DNA from: Scylla paramamosain
Lineage: Eukaryota; Arthropoda; Malacostraca; Decapoda; Portunidae
Direction of reading: 5' to 3'
DNA length: 64,000 nucleotides
NCBI RefSeq assembly: GCF_035594125.1
Contig: NC_087190.1
Span: forward strand, 7,987,539 to 8,051,538
Numbering within the stretch: position 1 is the first letter of the stretch; each line of letters opens with the position of its first letter. The translations under genes were made by a program, and so were the position numbers. Positions 11,387 through 28,079 of this stretch are shown here, piece by piece. A model generated the notes under the pieces. It was given only the letters and a program-made list of their open reading frames with translations. It was not told where the DNA came from and did no database searches.

Positions 11387-13730
11387 AATGCCCTTTCGTT
11401 TCCCATAGTGTACTTTGTGTGCATTTTGTCGTTTTTGTAACAAACTCAAAAACCTTTTTTTTTTTTCGCAAATATATAATGTTTCGCCATAAATGTTTTT
11501 TTTTTTCATGCGTTTTAGCATTATGATACGTAATTACCTGAAAAACTCTGAAAAGAGACGGTTTCGGTGACATTTTGTTATCCATATAGGGTGTTTTTTT
11601 TTTTTTTATTTACTTTTTTTCTTTTCGTTTTGGTACTTAACACGCTAATAAACTCATAAAAGACACGTTACTAGAAATTTAATTTCTTTTCCCTATATAG
11701 GGATCGTTGGATGCATTTTGGTGTTTTGGTATATATGAATGTGAAAAAAAGGCACTCAAAACACGTATTCGGTAATGTTGTTTTGTATCTTCATATAGAA
11801 TGTTATTCATGGTTTATTGCGTTTTGGTACCTAAGAAGCTCAAAAACATTCATAACACGTTTCTTGTAATGCCTTTTCGTTTCTCCATATAAAATTTTCG
11901 TACCTAAGAAGGATGTATTTTGGCGTTTTTCCACCTAAGGTCACAAAACACCCAAAAAAAACTTGTTTTTGGTAATATTAGTCTTTTTCTCCATAAAGTG
12001 TGTTTTGCATGCGTTTTTTGCGTTTTTGGTACGTAAGATACTGAAAAAAAACACTCAAAAGACACGGTTCTTGGTACTATTGTTCTGTTTTTTTTTTTTT
12101 CATAAAGAAGGTTATTCATGCGTTTTAGAGTTTGGTACTTAAGAAGTTCAAAAAACAGATTTCTCGTAAAGACTTTTCGTTTCTCCATATCGAGTGCTTT
12201 GCATGCATTTCGCTGTTATATCTCCTAATAATGTGAAATACACTTAAAATACACTTTTTTGGTATTAATCTTTTTCTCCAAATAAAGCGCTATTCATGCG
12301 TTTTAACGTTTTGGTACCTAAGAAGCTAAAAAAAAAAAATAATGATAATAAACGTTTCTTGTAATGTCGTTTTGGTTCCCCATATAGGATAGTTTGTATG
12401 CATTTTGGTGTTTTTGACGTAAAAAATAACTCAAAAACACTCGATACTTATTTTCCATAAGGATTTTTTTTTTTTTACCGTTTTTTTTTAACCATTTTCC
12501 TTGCTAATACGTTAAAAACACTGAAAATATACGATTCTAGAAACGTAGTTCTGTTTCCCCTTATAGGGATATTTCCATGCACTTCACCGTTTTTATACCT
12601 AACAATGTTAAAAACATTCAAAATACAAGTTTTTTTTTATAATAATTTATGTTTCTTTTATATAGTGTGATATTTATACATTTTTTTTCTGGTTTGGTAC
12701 CTAAGAAGCTCAAAAACAATCGTAATACACGTTTCTCGTAAAGTTCTTTCGTTTCCCCTTATCAACTATTTTCCATGCAATTCAGCTTTTTTGTACGTAA
12801 AAAGCTGAAAAAAATACAAGTTTTTTGCTAAAGTTATTTTGTTTTTTCATAAAGCATTTGCATGCGTTTTATCATTTTACGACGTAAGTAGCTCAAAAAC
12901 TCTCAGAAGATGTTTTATTAATGTTTGTTTTACGTTTTTTTTTTTTTAAGCATTTTTGTGCCTAGCAAAACACAAAACACACAAAAGACCCGTTTCTTGA
13001 AATCTCGTTTCCTATCCCGATATAAGGTACTTTCCGTACATTTTGGCGTTTTGGTATCTAAGAATGTGAAAAATCACTCAAAATACCAATTTTTGGTTAT
13101 CTTATTATGTTTCTCTATATAGGGTGCTATGCATACTTTTTCTCGTTTTGGTACCAAAGAAGCTCAAAAACAATAAAAATACAAGTTTCTTGTAATATCT
13201 TTTCGTTACCAGATATAGGGTAATTTACATGCATTTTGGCGTTTTCTACGTATTGAGTTGAAAAGCACTAAAAACACGTTTCTTTTGTAATTTTTTACTA
13301 TTCCTCTATACGTTTTTTTTTTTTTTTTGCATGCATTTTAGCGTGTTGGTACATACCTCAAAATACACTGAAAAGAGATGTATGTAGTTATATTATTTTG
13401 TTTACTCATACAGGATGCTTACATACATTTTAGGGTTTTGGTGCTTAGTACGCTCATAAACACTCAAAAAGACATATTGCCTAACAATATGAAATGCAGT
13501 CAAGATACATGTTTTCGATAATGCTTTTTGTGTTTCTCCATATAGAGTGTTATTCATGCACTTTAACATTTTGGTACCTAAGGACCTCAAAATACTCATA
13601 ATAGAAGTTTCTCATGAAGTCTTTTTGTTTCCTTATATAGGGTACTTTGCATGCATTTTCGCTTTTTCTACGTAACAAGCTATAAAAAAAAAAAAAATAA
13701 AAAAAAATTATGATTTTGATAATATTATTG
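11387..13730 (-). repeat. Right arm of the 2.34-kb inverted repeat (satellite, F orientation)
   Basis: This is the reverse complement of 6819-9163. The match starts at TCAGGTAATGCCCTTTCG near 11382 and ends at GATAATATTATT near 13720. Beyond that the flanks differ: LINE-A lies on the left and an F satellite monomer on the right. The two arms have practically the same length (about 2344 bp), so few large indels have accumulated since the inversion-duplication. Confidence 0.9.
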
Positions 13731-15991
<2,261 letters not shown>

Positions 15992-16131
15992 CATTACCCT
16001 TTATGTAGAAACAGAATAACATAACTAGAAACAAGTATTTTAAGTGTTTTGGGGTTATTTCATAAAAAAAGCACTAAAATGCTTGCAAAGTACCCTATAT
16101 TGGGAAACAAAATATCATTACGAGAGAAGTG

Positions 16132-16868
<737 letters not shown>

Positions 16869-18656
16869 TTTTTTTCCGTTTGGAAGTACCAAAAACACTG
16901 AAAAGAGTGAATAACATTTTATATGGAGAAACAGAGCAACATTACCAAAAACGTGTATTTTGAGTGTATTTCACTTTGTTAGGTACCAAAACGCCAAAAT
17001 GCATGCAAAACACCCAAAGGAAACGAAATTTCCAGGAACGTGTCATTTGAGTTTCATGAGTGTTCATGGAAAGCACCCTATATGAGAAACCAAAACAATG
17101 TTATTAAGAAAACGTCTCATAAGTGTTTTGAGGGATCTTACGTACCAAAACGCTGAAACACATGCAAAAAATCCTTTAAGGAGAAACAGTATAACTTTAG
17201 CAAAAACGTGTATTTTGAGTGTTTTTGAGCTTGTTACATAGAAAAATTTAAAAATTCATGAAAATACTTTACATGGGGAAACGTAAAGCCATTACGAAAA
17301 ACGTGCATTGTAGGAGTTTTTAGATTTTTAGGTATAAAAAAGCTAAAATGCATAAATATCACTCTAAAGCGAGAAACACATTACCAAAGAAGTGTATTTT
17401 GAGTGTTTTTCACATCATCAGATACTAAAACCGCAAAATGGAGATAAAGCACCCTATATGGGGAAACGAAATGACATTACCAGAAACGTGTCTTTTAAGT
17501 GTTTTTGAGCATGGTAAGCACGGAAACGCTAAGAAACAGAAAAACATTACCAAAAACGTATATTTTGAGTGTTTTTCACATTTTCAGCTACCTAAAATGC
17601 AAAAAAGCATGCAAAGCCAGCTATATGGTGAAATAAAATGACATTATCAAAAACGTGTCTTTTAAGTGTTTTAATTTTCAGTGCGTTAACAGTAAAACGC
17701 TAAAAAGCAGTGGAATCACTCCATTTGGGGAAAAAAAGCATTACAAAAAACTGTATTTTTAAACTTTTTTTTTACACTTTTTTTTTACATAAAAAAAAAA
17801 AACGCTAAATCACATGCAAAAACCCTTTTTGGAGAAATAGAAAAACATTGCCCAAAACGTTTATTTTCAGTTTTTTGAGCTTTTTACTAAGAAAAAAAAA
17901 AAAAAAAACCCGTCAAGATGCATGCAAAGCACTCTATGAATAGACGAATGGACAATAAGTGATAAGTGTATTACGAGTGTTTTTTGAGTTTTTAGGCACC
18001 AAAACGCAAAAAACGTGTTTTTGGTGTTTTCCACTTTGTTAGGTTCCGAATCGCCAAAAAAGCATACAAGGCATCCTTTATAAGGAAACAAAAGGACATT
18101 ACGAGAAACGTGTATAATGAGTACCAAAACGCTAAAACGGCTCAGTAGTAGTCTATATGGACAAAGAGAACTACATTACATAAAAAGAGTATTTTGACTG
18201 TACGAGTATTTCGCACTTAGGTACCAAAACACCAAAATGCATCTAAAGCCCTCTTAATGATGAAACGAAACGACATTACGTTTCTTCTGTTGTTTTTGTG
18301 TTAGAAACCAAATCACTAAAAAGGCACCATATTTGGAAATAAAATAAAAAAACTAGCAAAAATGCGTCTACAGAGTATTTTTGATCTTATGTACCAAAAC
18401 GCTAAAATGCGTGCAAAACAACCATCATAAACTAACGTGTATTTCATAAATAAAAATAAATAAATAAATAAAAAAAAACGGCTATTTCTAGTGTTTTTCA
18501 GCTTCTTACGTACAAAAAGACCAAAATGCATCCAAAGCACCCTATATGATGAAGCAAAACGACATTACAAAAACACGTATTATGAGTGTTTTTGAGTTTC
18601 TTAGGTACCAAAACACTACAAAGCGTGAACAGTACTCTTAATGGAGAGAAAAAAAA

Positions 18657-18674
18657 AAAAATTATTATTATTAT

Positions 18675-18746
<72 letters not shown>
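18657..18746. repeat. (ATT)n, T run and (GT)25 compound tract
   Basis: A short ATT repeat runs into about 23 consecutive T and then 25 GT units (18697-18746). It sits inside an R monomer between GGAGAG and TTTTTAACC. Confidence 0.95.
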
Positions 18747-18748
<2 letters not shown>

Positions 18749-19138
18749 TTTTAACCATCTCAGGTACCGAAACGACAAAATGCATGCAAAAGCATCCTAT
18801 ATGGGGAAACGAAAAGATATTACGAGAAACGTGTATTATGAGTGATTTTGCGCTTCTTAGGCTCGAAAACGCTAAAACGCATGAGTAGCACACTGTTTGG
18901 AGAAACAGTAAATAATTACGAAAAAAAAACGTGTAATTTGAGTGTTTTTCACATTGTTAGGTTATAAAATGCCAAAGTGCTTGCAAATTCCTCTACAGGG
19001 GTAAATGAAACGACATGAAAAGAAAAATGTCTTTTGTATTTTTTCAACACATCCTAATTAGCATGGAAAGTATCCTATATGAGAATACAACATAACATCA
19101 CCAAATACGTGTCTTTTAAGTTTTTTTAAAGTCTTTTA

Positions 19139-20491
19139 AGTGTTTTTAAGTTCCTTAAGTACCAAAAACTAAAACCCACAAATAACACTCTTTATTTAGA
19201 AAAAATAAATAAATAAATAAAAATATAAAAAAATGAATTTTTTTTTTGTCATTCATTTTCATAGGAACCGAGATAACAAAATTCTGGGAAAATTCAGGGC
19301 AATTATATGATAAAAGAATATTATCAAAAAAGTTGATTTTAGCTTTTTTTTCGGACTCTTATGTACCAAACCCTAAAGAGCATGCATAGCCTCCTATATG
19401 ATGAAATTGAATGACTTTACCAGAAATCTGTCTTTTGAATGTTTTTCAGCATGTTAGGCAACAAAACGATAAATAATAATGAACTCACTCAATATGGGAA
19501 TCCAAAACAAAATTACTGAAAACGTGTCTTCTCAGTATTTTACGTAGAAAAACGCTAAAACGGATGCAAACCAACCAATATCAAGAAATATAAAAATATC
19601 ACCAAAAAGGTACATTTTGAGTGTTTTTGAGCTTGTTACCTACAAAAAAACGCGAAAATTGATGCAAAGCACTCTATATTGGGAAAGAAGGGGACATTGC
19701 GAGAAAAGTGTATAATGAGTGTTTTATAGTTCAAAAGAACCACAAGGCAAAAAACGAAAAAACTCGTGTATATGGAAAAGTTTCCTAGATACCAAAATGC
19801 TGAAACTCATGAATAACACTCTTAATTGAGAAACAGAACAACCTTACTAAATGCGTGTATTTTGATTGCTTTTCACATTCTTAGTTACCCAAAATCCAAA
19901 TTGATTGCGAAACCACCTTTATATGGTAAAAAAAAAAAGACATTTTCAGAAAAGTGTCTATTGAGTGTTTTTGAGCGTGATATGCAGTAAAGCACTAAAA
20001 AGAAGGGCAATCACATGGGAATAAAACCAATGTTTACCAAGAACTTGCCTTTAAGTGTTTTTGAGCTCCTTATTTACCAAAACGCATGCAAAACACACTT
20101 TAATGAGAAACAGAATAACATTACCAAAAACATGTATTTTGAGTGTTTTTGATCATGTTACCAATAAAACGCTTAAATACATGCTAAAAATCCTATTTGT
20201 TGGAAACGAAAGGACATTACGAGAAACGTGTATTATGAGTGTTTTTAAATTCATTAAGTACCAAAAAGCTAAAAGCCACAAATAACTCTCTATTGAGAAA
20301 AATAAATAAATAAATAAAAAAAAACGATATTTTTTTTCTTTCTTTTTCATCTTCACAGATACCGAGATGCCAAAATTCGGGCAAAATTCATAAATTTTGT
20401 GAAATAACATTATCAAAAAACTTAATTTTAGCTTTTTTTTTTCGACTGTTATGTAGCAAACCCTAAAGTGCATGCAAAACCACCTATATGT
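19139..20491 (+). repeat. HOR satellite, R; copy 1 of a 1.35-kb recent duplication
   Basis: This stretch matches 25159-26514 with only about eight differences (for example 19923, 20012 and 20201), so it is above 99% identical. Neighbouring HOR units differ by far more. It begins near TTTTTAAGTTCC and ends at CACCTATATG. There this copy flips to F orientation, whereas copy 2 continues in R. It contains HOR monomers 5 to 11 and then 1 to 8. Confidence 0.9.
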
Positions 20492-23387
20492 TTTTAGTAA
20501 TATTGTTGAAATTGCTGAAAAACACTCAAAAGACAGATTTCTGGTAAAGTCGTGTAATTTCCCCATATAGGTGCCATTGTATGCACTTCTGGGTTTGGTA
20601 CATAATTCCGAAAAAAAAGCTAATTTTTTTTTTTTATGTCCTTTCGTTTCACAGACATAGTGATCTTTGCATGTATTTAAGCGTTTTTATAGGTAACATG
20701 ATCAAAAACACTCAAAATACATGTTTTTTGGTAATGTTATTCTGTTTCTCCATAAAGGGTGTTTTCCATGCGTTTTAGCGTTTTGGTATGTAAGGAGTTA
20801 AAATCACTTAAAGGCAAGTTCTTCGTAAAAGTTAGTTTTATTCCTATATAATGTGATTATTCTGCTTTTTAGTGCTTTCTTGCATATCACGCTCAAAAAC
20901 ACCCAAAAGACACTTTTCTGATAATGTCATTTTTTTCCCACATAAAGCTAGTTTCGCATGTAATTTGGGATTTTCGTAACTAAGAATGTGAAAACACTCA
21001 AAATACACACATTTCGTAAGGTAGTTCTGTTTCTCAATTAAAATTGTTATTCATGAGTTTTAGCATTTTGGTATGCAAGAAACTTCTCTATATACACGAG
21101 TTTTTGCGTTTTTTGTCTTGTGGTTCTTGTGAAACTATAAAACAATCATTATACACGTTTCTCTAAATGTCCTTTTGCTTCCCAATATAGAGTGCTTTTA
21201 CATCCATTTTCGCGTTTTTTGTAGGTAAAATGCTCAAAAACACTTTTTGGTAATGTTATTCTATTTCTTCATATTCGTTGCTTTGCATCCATTTTAGTGT
21301 TTTTTCTACGTGAAACATTGAAAAGACACGTTTTCAGTAATTTTGTTTTTGATTTATATATTGACTGATTTCCATATTATTTATCGGTTTGGTGCCTAAC
21401 ATGCTGAAAAAAACTGAAAAGACAGTTTTCTGGTAAAGTCGTTTAATTTCCTCATATAGGTGGCTTTGCATGCACTTTAGGGTTTGGTAAATAACAATCC
21501 GAAAAAAAAACTATAATTAACTTTTTTGATAATGTTCCTTTTTCCACATAAATTCGCTGAATTTTGGCAGAATTTTGGCATCTCGGTACTTATGAAAATC
21601 AATACGAAAAAAAATGCAATTTTTTTTTCTCTTTAAAGAGTGTTATTTGTGGGTTTTAACGTTTTGGTACTTAAGGAACTTAAAAACAGTCATAATACAC
21701 GTTTCTCGTAATGTCCTTTCGTTTCCCAAAGATACGGTTCTTTGCATGTACTTAAGCGTTTTTAGAGGTAAAATAATCAAAAACACTTAAAACACATGTT
21801 TTTTGTAATGTTTTTCTGCTTCTCCATAAAGGAGTGTTTTGCATGCGTTTTAGCGTTTTGGTATGTAAGGAGCTCAAAAACACATAATGGCAAGTTCTTG
21901 GTCAAATTTGGTTTTATTCCCATGTAATGTGATTGCCCTGCTTTTTAGTGCTTTAATGCCTAACACGCTCAAAAACACTCAAAAGACACTTCTGGTAATG
22001 CCATTTTTTTCCCATGTAAAGCTAATTTCGCATGCTATTTGGGATTTTGTTAACTAAGAATGTGAAAAACACTGAAAATACACGCTTTGGTAAGGTTGTT
22101 CTGTTTCTCAATTAAGATTGTAATTCATGTGTTTCAGCATTTTGGTATCTAAGAAACTTCTTTATATATACGAGTTTTTGCGTTTTTTGCCTTGTGGTTC
22201 TTGTGAACCACAAGTTCTTTTGCTCAAAAATAATAAGACACTCATTATACACGTTTCTCGTAATGTCCTTTTGTTTCCCAATAGGGAGTGGTTTGCCTCC
22301 ATTTTCACCTTTTTTGTAGGTAACAAGCTCAAAACACTCAAAATATACCATTTTGGTAATGTTATTCTAATTTTTTTTTCATATTGGGTGGTTTGCATCT
22401 GATTTAGCGTTTTTCTACGTAAAACACTGAAAAGACACGTTTTCAGTAATTTTGTTTTAGATTCCCATATAGAGTGATTTCCATGTTATTTATCGTTTTG
22501 GTGCCTAACATGCTGAAAAACACTCATAAGACAGTTTTCTGGCAAAGACGTTTGATTTCCCCATATAGGTGGTTTTGCATGAACTTTAGGGTTTGCTACA
22601 TAACAGTCGAAGAAAAAAAAGCTAAAATTAACTTTTTTGATAATGTTCTTATTTCACAAAATTTCATGAATTATGCCCGAATTTTGGCATCTCGGTACCT
22701 GTGAAGATGAATAAGAAAGAAAAAAATAATAGTATTTTTTTATTTATTTTTTATTTTTTATTTCTCAATAGAGAGATATTTGTGGCTTTTAGCTTTTTGG
22801 TTCTTAATGAATTTAAAAACACTCATAATACACGTTTCTCGTAATGTCTTTTCGTTTCCCACAAATAGGGATCTTAGCATGTATTTAAGCGTTTTATTGG
22901 TAAAATGATCAAAAACACTCAAAATACATTTTTTTGGTTATGTTATTCTGTTTCTCCATAAAGTGTGTTTTGCATGCGTTTTAGTGTTTTGGCATATAAG
23001 GAGCTCAAAAACACTTAAAGGCAAGTTCTTGGTAAACATTGGTTTTATTCCCATGTAATGTGATTGCCCTTCTTTTTAGAGCTTTACTGCCTATCACGCT
23101 CAAAAACACTCAATAGACACTTTTCTGAAAATGTCTTTTTTTTTTTTTTTTACCACATAAAGCTGGTTTCGCAATCAATTTGGATTTTGGGTAACTAAGA
23201 ATGTGAAAAGCACTCAAAATATACGCATTTAGTAAGGTTGTTCTGTTTCTCAATTAAGAGTGTTATTCATGAGTTCCAGCATTTTGGTATCTAGGAAACT
23301 TCTCCATATACACGAGTTTTTGCGTTTTTTGCCTTGTGCTTATTTTGAACTATAAAACATTCATTATACACTTTTCTCGCAATGTCC
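20492..23387 (-). repeat. HOR satellite block, F orientation (2.9 kb)
   Basis: This block holds the same HOR monomers as the surrounding R arrays, reverse-complemented. For example, 22020-22860 is the reverse complement of about 47330-48170 and closely resembles that of 26400-27060. It spans about two and a half HOR units. R satellite flanks both sides, at 20491 and 23388, so it is an inverted insert in HOR array 1. No gene is present. Confidence 0.85.
22191..22214. repeat. Short hairpin in HOR monomer 11 variant
   Basis: CTTGTGGTTC and GAACCACAAG form perfect 10-bp arms around a 4-nt loop. The same hairpin is present on the opposite strand at 26860-26883 and 49915-49938, and with one mismatch at 47953-47976. 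Other HOR units lack the first arm and read TTTCACAAGAACC, so it marks a sub-lineage of HOR units. Confidence 0.85.
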
Positions 23388-24125
23388 CTTAGATACGAAA
23401 ATGATGAAACTCATGAATAACACTTTTAATTCAGAAACAGAATTACCTTACAAAATGTGTGTATTTTGAGTGTTTTTCACATTCTTAGTTACGAAAATCC
23501 CAAATTACATGCGAAACTAGCTTTATGTGGGAAATAAATGACATTACCAGAAAAGTGTTTTTTGAGTGTTTTTGAGCGTTATATGCAACAAAGCACTAAA
23601 AAGCAGAACAATCACATTACATTTGAATAAAAATAAATTTTACGAAAAAAAAAAAACAAGCTTACCAAATGAGTGTATTTTGGTTGTTTTTCACATTCTT
23701 AGTTACCAAAATTGCAAATTGCATGCGAAATATTGTGTGATAAAAATTTGGGAAAAAAATGACATTAACATAAAAAAGTTTTTTTGAGTGTTTTTGAGCG
23801 TGTTAGGAAATAAAGCACTTAAAAGAAGGGCAATCACATTACATAAGGATAAAACCAATTTTTACCAGGAACTTTCCTTTAAGATTTTTTCAGCTCCTTA
23901 CATACAAAAAACGCTAAAACGCATGCAAAACACCTTTTATGGAGAAACAGAATAACATTGCCAAAAACACGTATTTTGAGTGTTTTTGATCATGTTACCT
24001 ATAAAAACACTTAAATACATGTTTGGGAAACGATAAAAAACATTATAAGAAACGTGTATTATGAGTGTTTTTAACTTTCTTAAGTACCAAAAAGCTAAAA
24101 GCCAAAAATAACACTCTTTATAGAG

Positions 24126-24159
<34 letters not shown>

Positions 24160-27100
24160 TTAGCATTTTTTTTTTGTTATTCATATTCATAGGTACTGAG
24201 ATGCCGAAAGTCTGACAAAATTCAAGGAAATTATGTGGAAAAAAGAATATCATCAAAAAAGTTAAATTTAGCTTAAACTCTAATGTGCATCCAAAGCCTA
24301 TATGGGGAAATTACACGTATTTATCAGAAACCTCTCTTTTGAGTGTTTTCTTTTTTAGCATGTTAGGCATCAAAAGGATAAATAATATGAAAGTCCTTCA
24401 ATATGGGAATTCATAACAAAATTACTGAAAACGTGTCTTTTCCGTGTTTTTCGTAGAAAAACGCTAAAACGGAAGCAAAGCAACCAATATGAAAAAATAG
24501 AATAACATTACCAAAAAGGTATATTTTGAGTGTTTTTGAGCCTGTTAACCACAAAAAACGCGAAAATGGATGCAAAGCACTCTATATTGGGAAAGAAAAG
24601 GACTTTACGAGAAACGTGTATAATGAGTGTTTTATGGTTTCACAAGAACCACAAGGCAAAAAACGCAAAAACTCGTATATATGGATAAGTTTCTTAGATA
24701 CCAAAATGCTGAAACTCATGAATGTTTCTCTTAATATAGAAACAGAACAACCTTACTAAATGCGTGTATTTTGAGAGCTTTTCACATTCTTAGTTACCAA
24801 AACCCTAAATTGCATGCGAAACCAGATTTATGTGGGAAAAAATGACACTATAAAAAAAAAAGTGTCTTTTGAGTGTTTTTGAGCGTGATAGGATATAAAG
24901 CACTAAAAACCAGGGGAATCACATTAAATTCGAATAAAACCAATTTTTACCAAGAACTTGCCTTTAAGTGTTTTGAGCTCCTTATATACCAAAATGCTAA
25001 AACGCCTGCAAAACACACTTTATGGAGAAACAGAATAACATTACCAAAAACATGTATTTTTTAGTGTTTTTGATCATGTTATCTATAAAAACGCTTATAT
25101 ACATAGAAAGAACCTTATGTTTGGGAAACGAAAGGACATTACGAGAAACGTGTATTATGAGTGTTTTTAAGTTCCTTAAGTACCAAAAACTAAAACCCAC
25201 AAATAACACTCTTTATTTAGAAAAAATAAATAAATAAATAAAAAAATAAAAAAATGAATTTTTTTTTTTGTCAATCATTTTCATAGGAACCGAGATAACA
25301 AAATTCTGGGAAAATTCAGGGCAATTATATGATAAAAGAATATTATCAAAAAAGTTGATTTTAGCTTTTTTTTTCGGACTCTTATGTACCAAACCCTAAA
25401 GAGCATGCATAGCCTCCTATATGATGAAATTGAATGACTTTACCAGAAATCTGTCTTTTGAATGTTTTTCAGCATGTTAGGCAAAAAAACGATAAATAAT
25501 AATGAACTCACTCAATATGGGAATCCAAAACAAAATTACTGAAAACGTGTCTTCTCAGTATTTTACGTAGAAAAACGCTAAAACGGATGCAAACCAACCA
25601 ATATCAAGAAATATAAAAATATCACCAAAAAGGTACATTTTGAGTGTTTTTGAGCTTGTTACCTACAAAAAAACGCGAAAATTGATGCAAAGCACTCTAT
25701 ATTGGGAAAGAAGGGGACATTGCGAGAAAAGTGTATAATGAGTGTTTTATAGTTCAAAAGAACCACAAGGCAAAAAACGAAAAAACTCGTGTATATGGAA
25801 AAGTTTCCTAGATACCAAAATGCTGAAACTCATGAATAACACTCTTAATTGAGAAACAGAACAACCTTACAAAATGCGTGTATTTTGATTGCTTTTCACA
25901 TTCTTAGTTACCCAAAATCCAAATTGATTGCGAAACCACCTTTATATGGTAAAAAAAAAATGACATTTTCAGAAAAGTGTCTATTGAGTGTTTTTGAGCG
26001 TGATATGCAGTAAAGCACTAAAAAGAAAGGCAATCACATGGGAATAAAACCAATGTTTACCAAGAACTTGCCTTTAAGTGTTTTTGAGCTCCTTATTTAC
26101 CAAAACGCATGCAAAACACACTTTAATGAGAAACAGAATAACATTACCAAAAACATGTATTTTGAGTGTTTTTGATCATGTTACCAATAAAACGCTTAAA
26201 TACATGCTAAAAATCCTATTTGTGGGAAACGAAAGGACATTACGAGAAACGTGTATTATGAGTGTTTTTAAATTCATTAAGTACCAAAAAGCTAAAAGCC
26301 ACAAATAACTCTCTATTGAGAAAAATAAATAAATAAATAAAAAAAAACGATATTTTTTTTCTTTCTTTTTCATCTTCACAGATACCGAGATGCCAAAATT
26401 CGGGCAAAATTCATAAATTTTGTGAAATAACATTATCAAAAAACTTAATTTTAGCTTTTTTTTTTCGACTGTTATGTAGCAAACCCTAAAGTGCATGCAA
26501 AACCACCTATATGGGGAAATCAAACGTATTTGCTAGAAAACTGTCATATGAGTGTTTTTAGCATGTTAGGCACCAAAACGATAAATAACATGGAAGTCAC
26601 TCTATATGGGAATCCAAAACAAAATTACTGAAAACGTGTCTTTTTGGTGTTTTACGTAGAAAAACGCTAAAACGGATGCAAACCAACCAATATGAAAACA
26701 AAAAAGAATAACATTACCAAAAAGCTATATTTTGAGTGTTTTTAATCTTGTTACCTACAAAAAAGATGAAAATGGATGCAAACCACTCCATATTGGGAAA
26801 CAAAAGGACATTAGAAGAAACGTGTATAATGAATATCTTATTATTTTCGAGGAAAAGAACTTGTGGTTCACAAGAACCACAAGGCAAAAAACGCAAAAAC
26901 TCATGTATATAAAGAAGTTTCTTAGATACCAAAATGCTGAAACTCATGAATAACAATCTTAATTGAGAAACAGAACAACCTTACCAAAAGCGTGTATTTT
27001 TAGTGTTTTTCACATTCTTAGCAAAATCCCAAATAGCATGCGAAACTAGCTTTATGTGGGAAAAAAATGACATTACCAGAAGTGTCTTTTGAGTGTTTTT

Positions 27101-28009
27101 CAGCGTGTTAGGCAATAAAGCACTAAAAAGCAGAGAAAACACATTTCATGGGAATAAATCCAACTTTGACCAAGAAGGAATATTTTGAGTGTTTTTGAAA
27201 TTGTTACCTACAAAAAAAACACAAATATGATTGGAAAGCACTCTATATTGGGAAGCAAAAAGGACATTACGAGAAACGTGCATAATGAGTGTTTATAGTT
27301 TCACAAGAAGTACAAGGCAAAAAACGCAAAAAACTCGTGTATATAGAGAAGTTTCTTACATTCCAAAATGCTGAAACTCTGGAATAACACTCTTAATTGA
27401 GAAACAGAACAATCTTACTAAATGCGTGTATTTTGAGTGCTTTTAACTTCCTTAGTTACCAAAACCCCAAATTACATGCGAAACCACCTTTATGTGGGAA
27501 AAAAATGACATTACGAGAAAAAAGTCTTTTGAGTGTTTTTGAGCGTGTTAGGCAATAAAGCACTAAAAAGCAGGGCAATCACATTACATTGGAATAAAAC
27601 CAATTTTTAACAAGAACTTGCCTTTCAGTGTATTTGAGCTCCTTATATACCAAAATACAAAAATGCATGCAAAATACACTTCATGGTGAAACAGAAAAAC
27701 ATTTCCAAAAACATGTATTTTGAGTGTTTTTGAACGTGTTACCAATAAAAACGCTTAAATACATGCAAAGAACCCTATTTTTGGGAAACGAAAGGACATT
27801 ACGAGACACGTGTATTATGAGTGTTTTTAAGTTCATTAAGTACTAAAAAAGCTAAAAGCCACAAATTACACTCTTTATTGAGAAAAAAATAAAATAAATA
27901 AATAAAAAATACGATATATTTTTTTTATTCTTACTCTTCGCAGGTAACGAGGTGCCAAAATTCGGGCAAAGTTCAGGAAATTATATGAAATAAGAACATT
28001 ATCAAAAAA
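23388..28009 (+). repeat. HOR array 1, R orientation, first part
   Basis: The eleven-monomer set recurs. The diagnostic TGAAACTCATGAAT of monomer 1 starts at about 23404, 24710, 25824 and 26938, giving spacings of 1306, 1114 and 1114 bp. A shortened unit follows (monomer 1 again near 27372, 434 bp later), where the sequence jumps out of monomer 3 at about 27175. The array ends in the hairpin centred on 28010. No genes are present, and apparent frames of 60-90 codons are repeats of each other. Confidence 0.9.
25159..26514 (+). repeat. Copy 2 of the 1.35-kb recent duplication
   Basis: This is a near-identical direct repeat of 19139-20491. For example, the 76-codon frames at 20055-20285 and 26078-26308 translate identically. 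Past 26514 it continues seamlessly as R HOR satellite, so this is probably the intact source and 19139-20491 the truncated copy, or both arose by exchange. Confidence 0.9.
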
Positions 28010-28079
28010 GTTTTTTGATAATGTTCTTATTTCATATAATTTCCTGAACTTTGCCCGAATTTTGGCACCTCGTTACCTG
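27941..28079. repeat. Perfect palindrome, 69-bp arms, 1-nt centre
   Basis: Bases 27941-28009 are the exact reverse complement of 28011-28079, with a single G at 28010 between them. Outside the perfect part the similarity continues imperfectly to about 27910 and 28113. The arms are HOR monomers 6-7 (GGTAACGAGGTGCCAAAATT type). The centre is an R-to-F orientation switch. Confidence 0.95.

Noticed and set aside
16980..16990. TTAGG in nearly every monomer as arthropod telomere repeat
   Set aside because: It occurs once per monomer inside TTAGGTACC and never as tandem TTAGG units.
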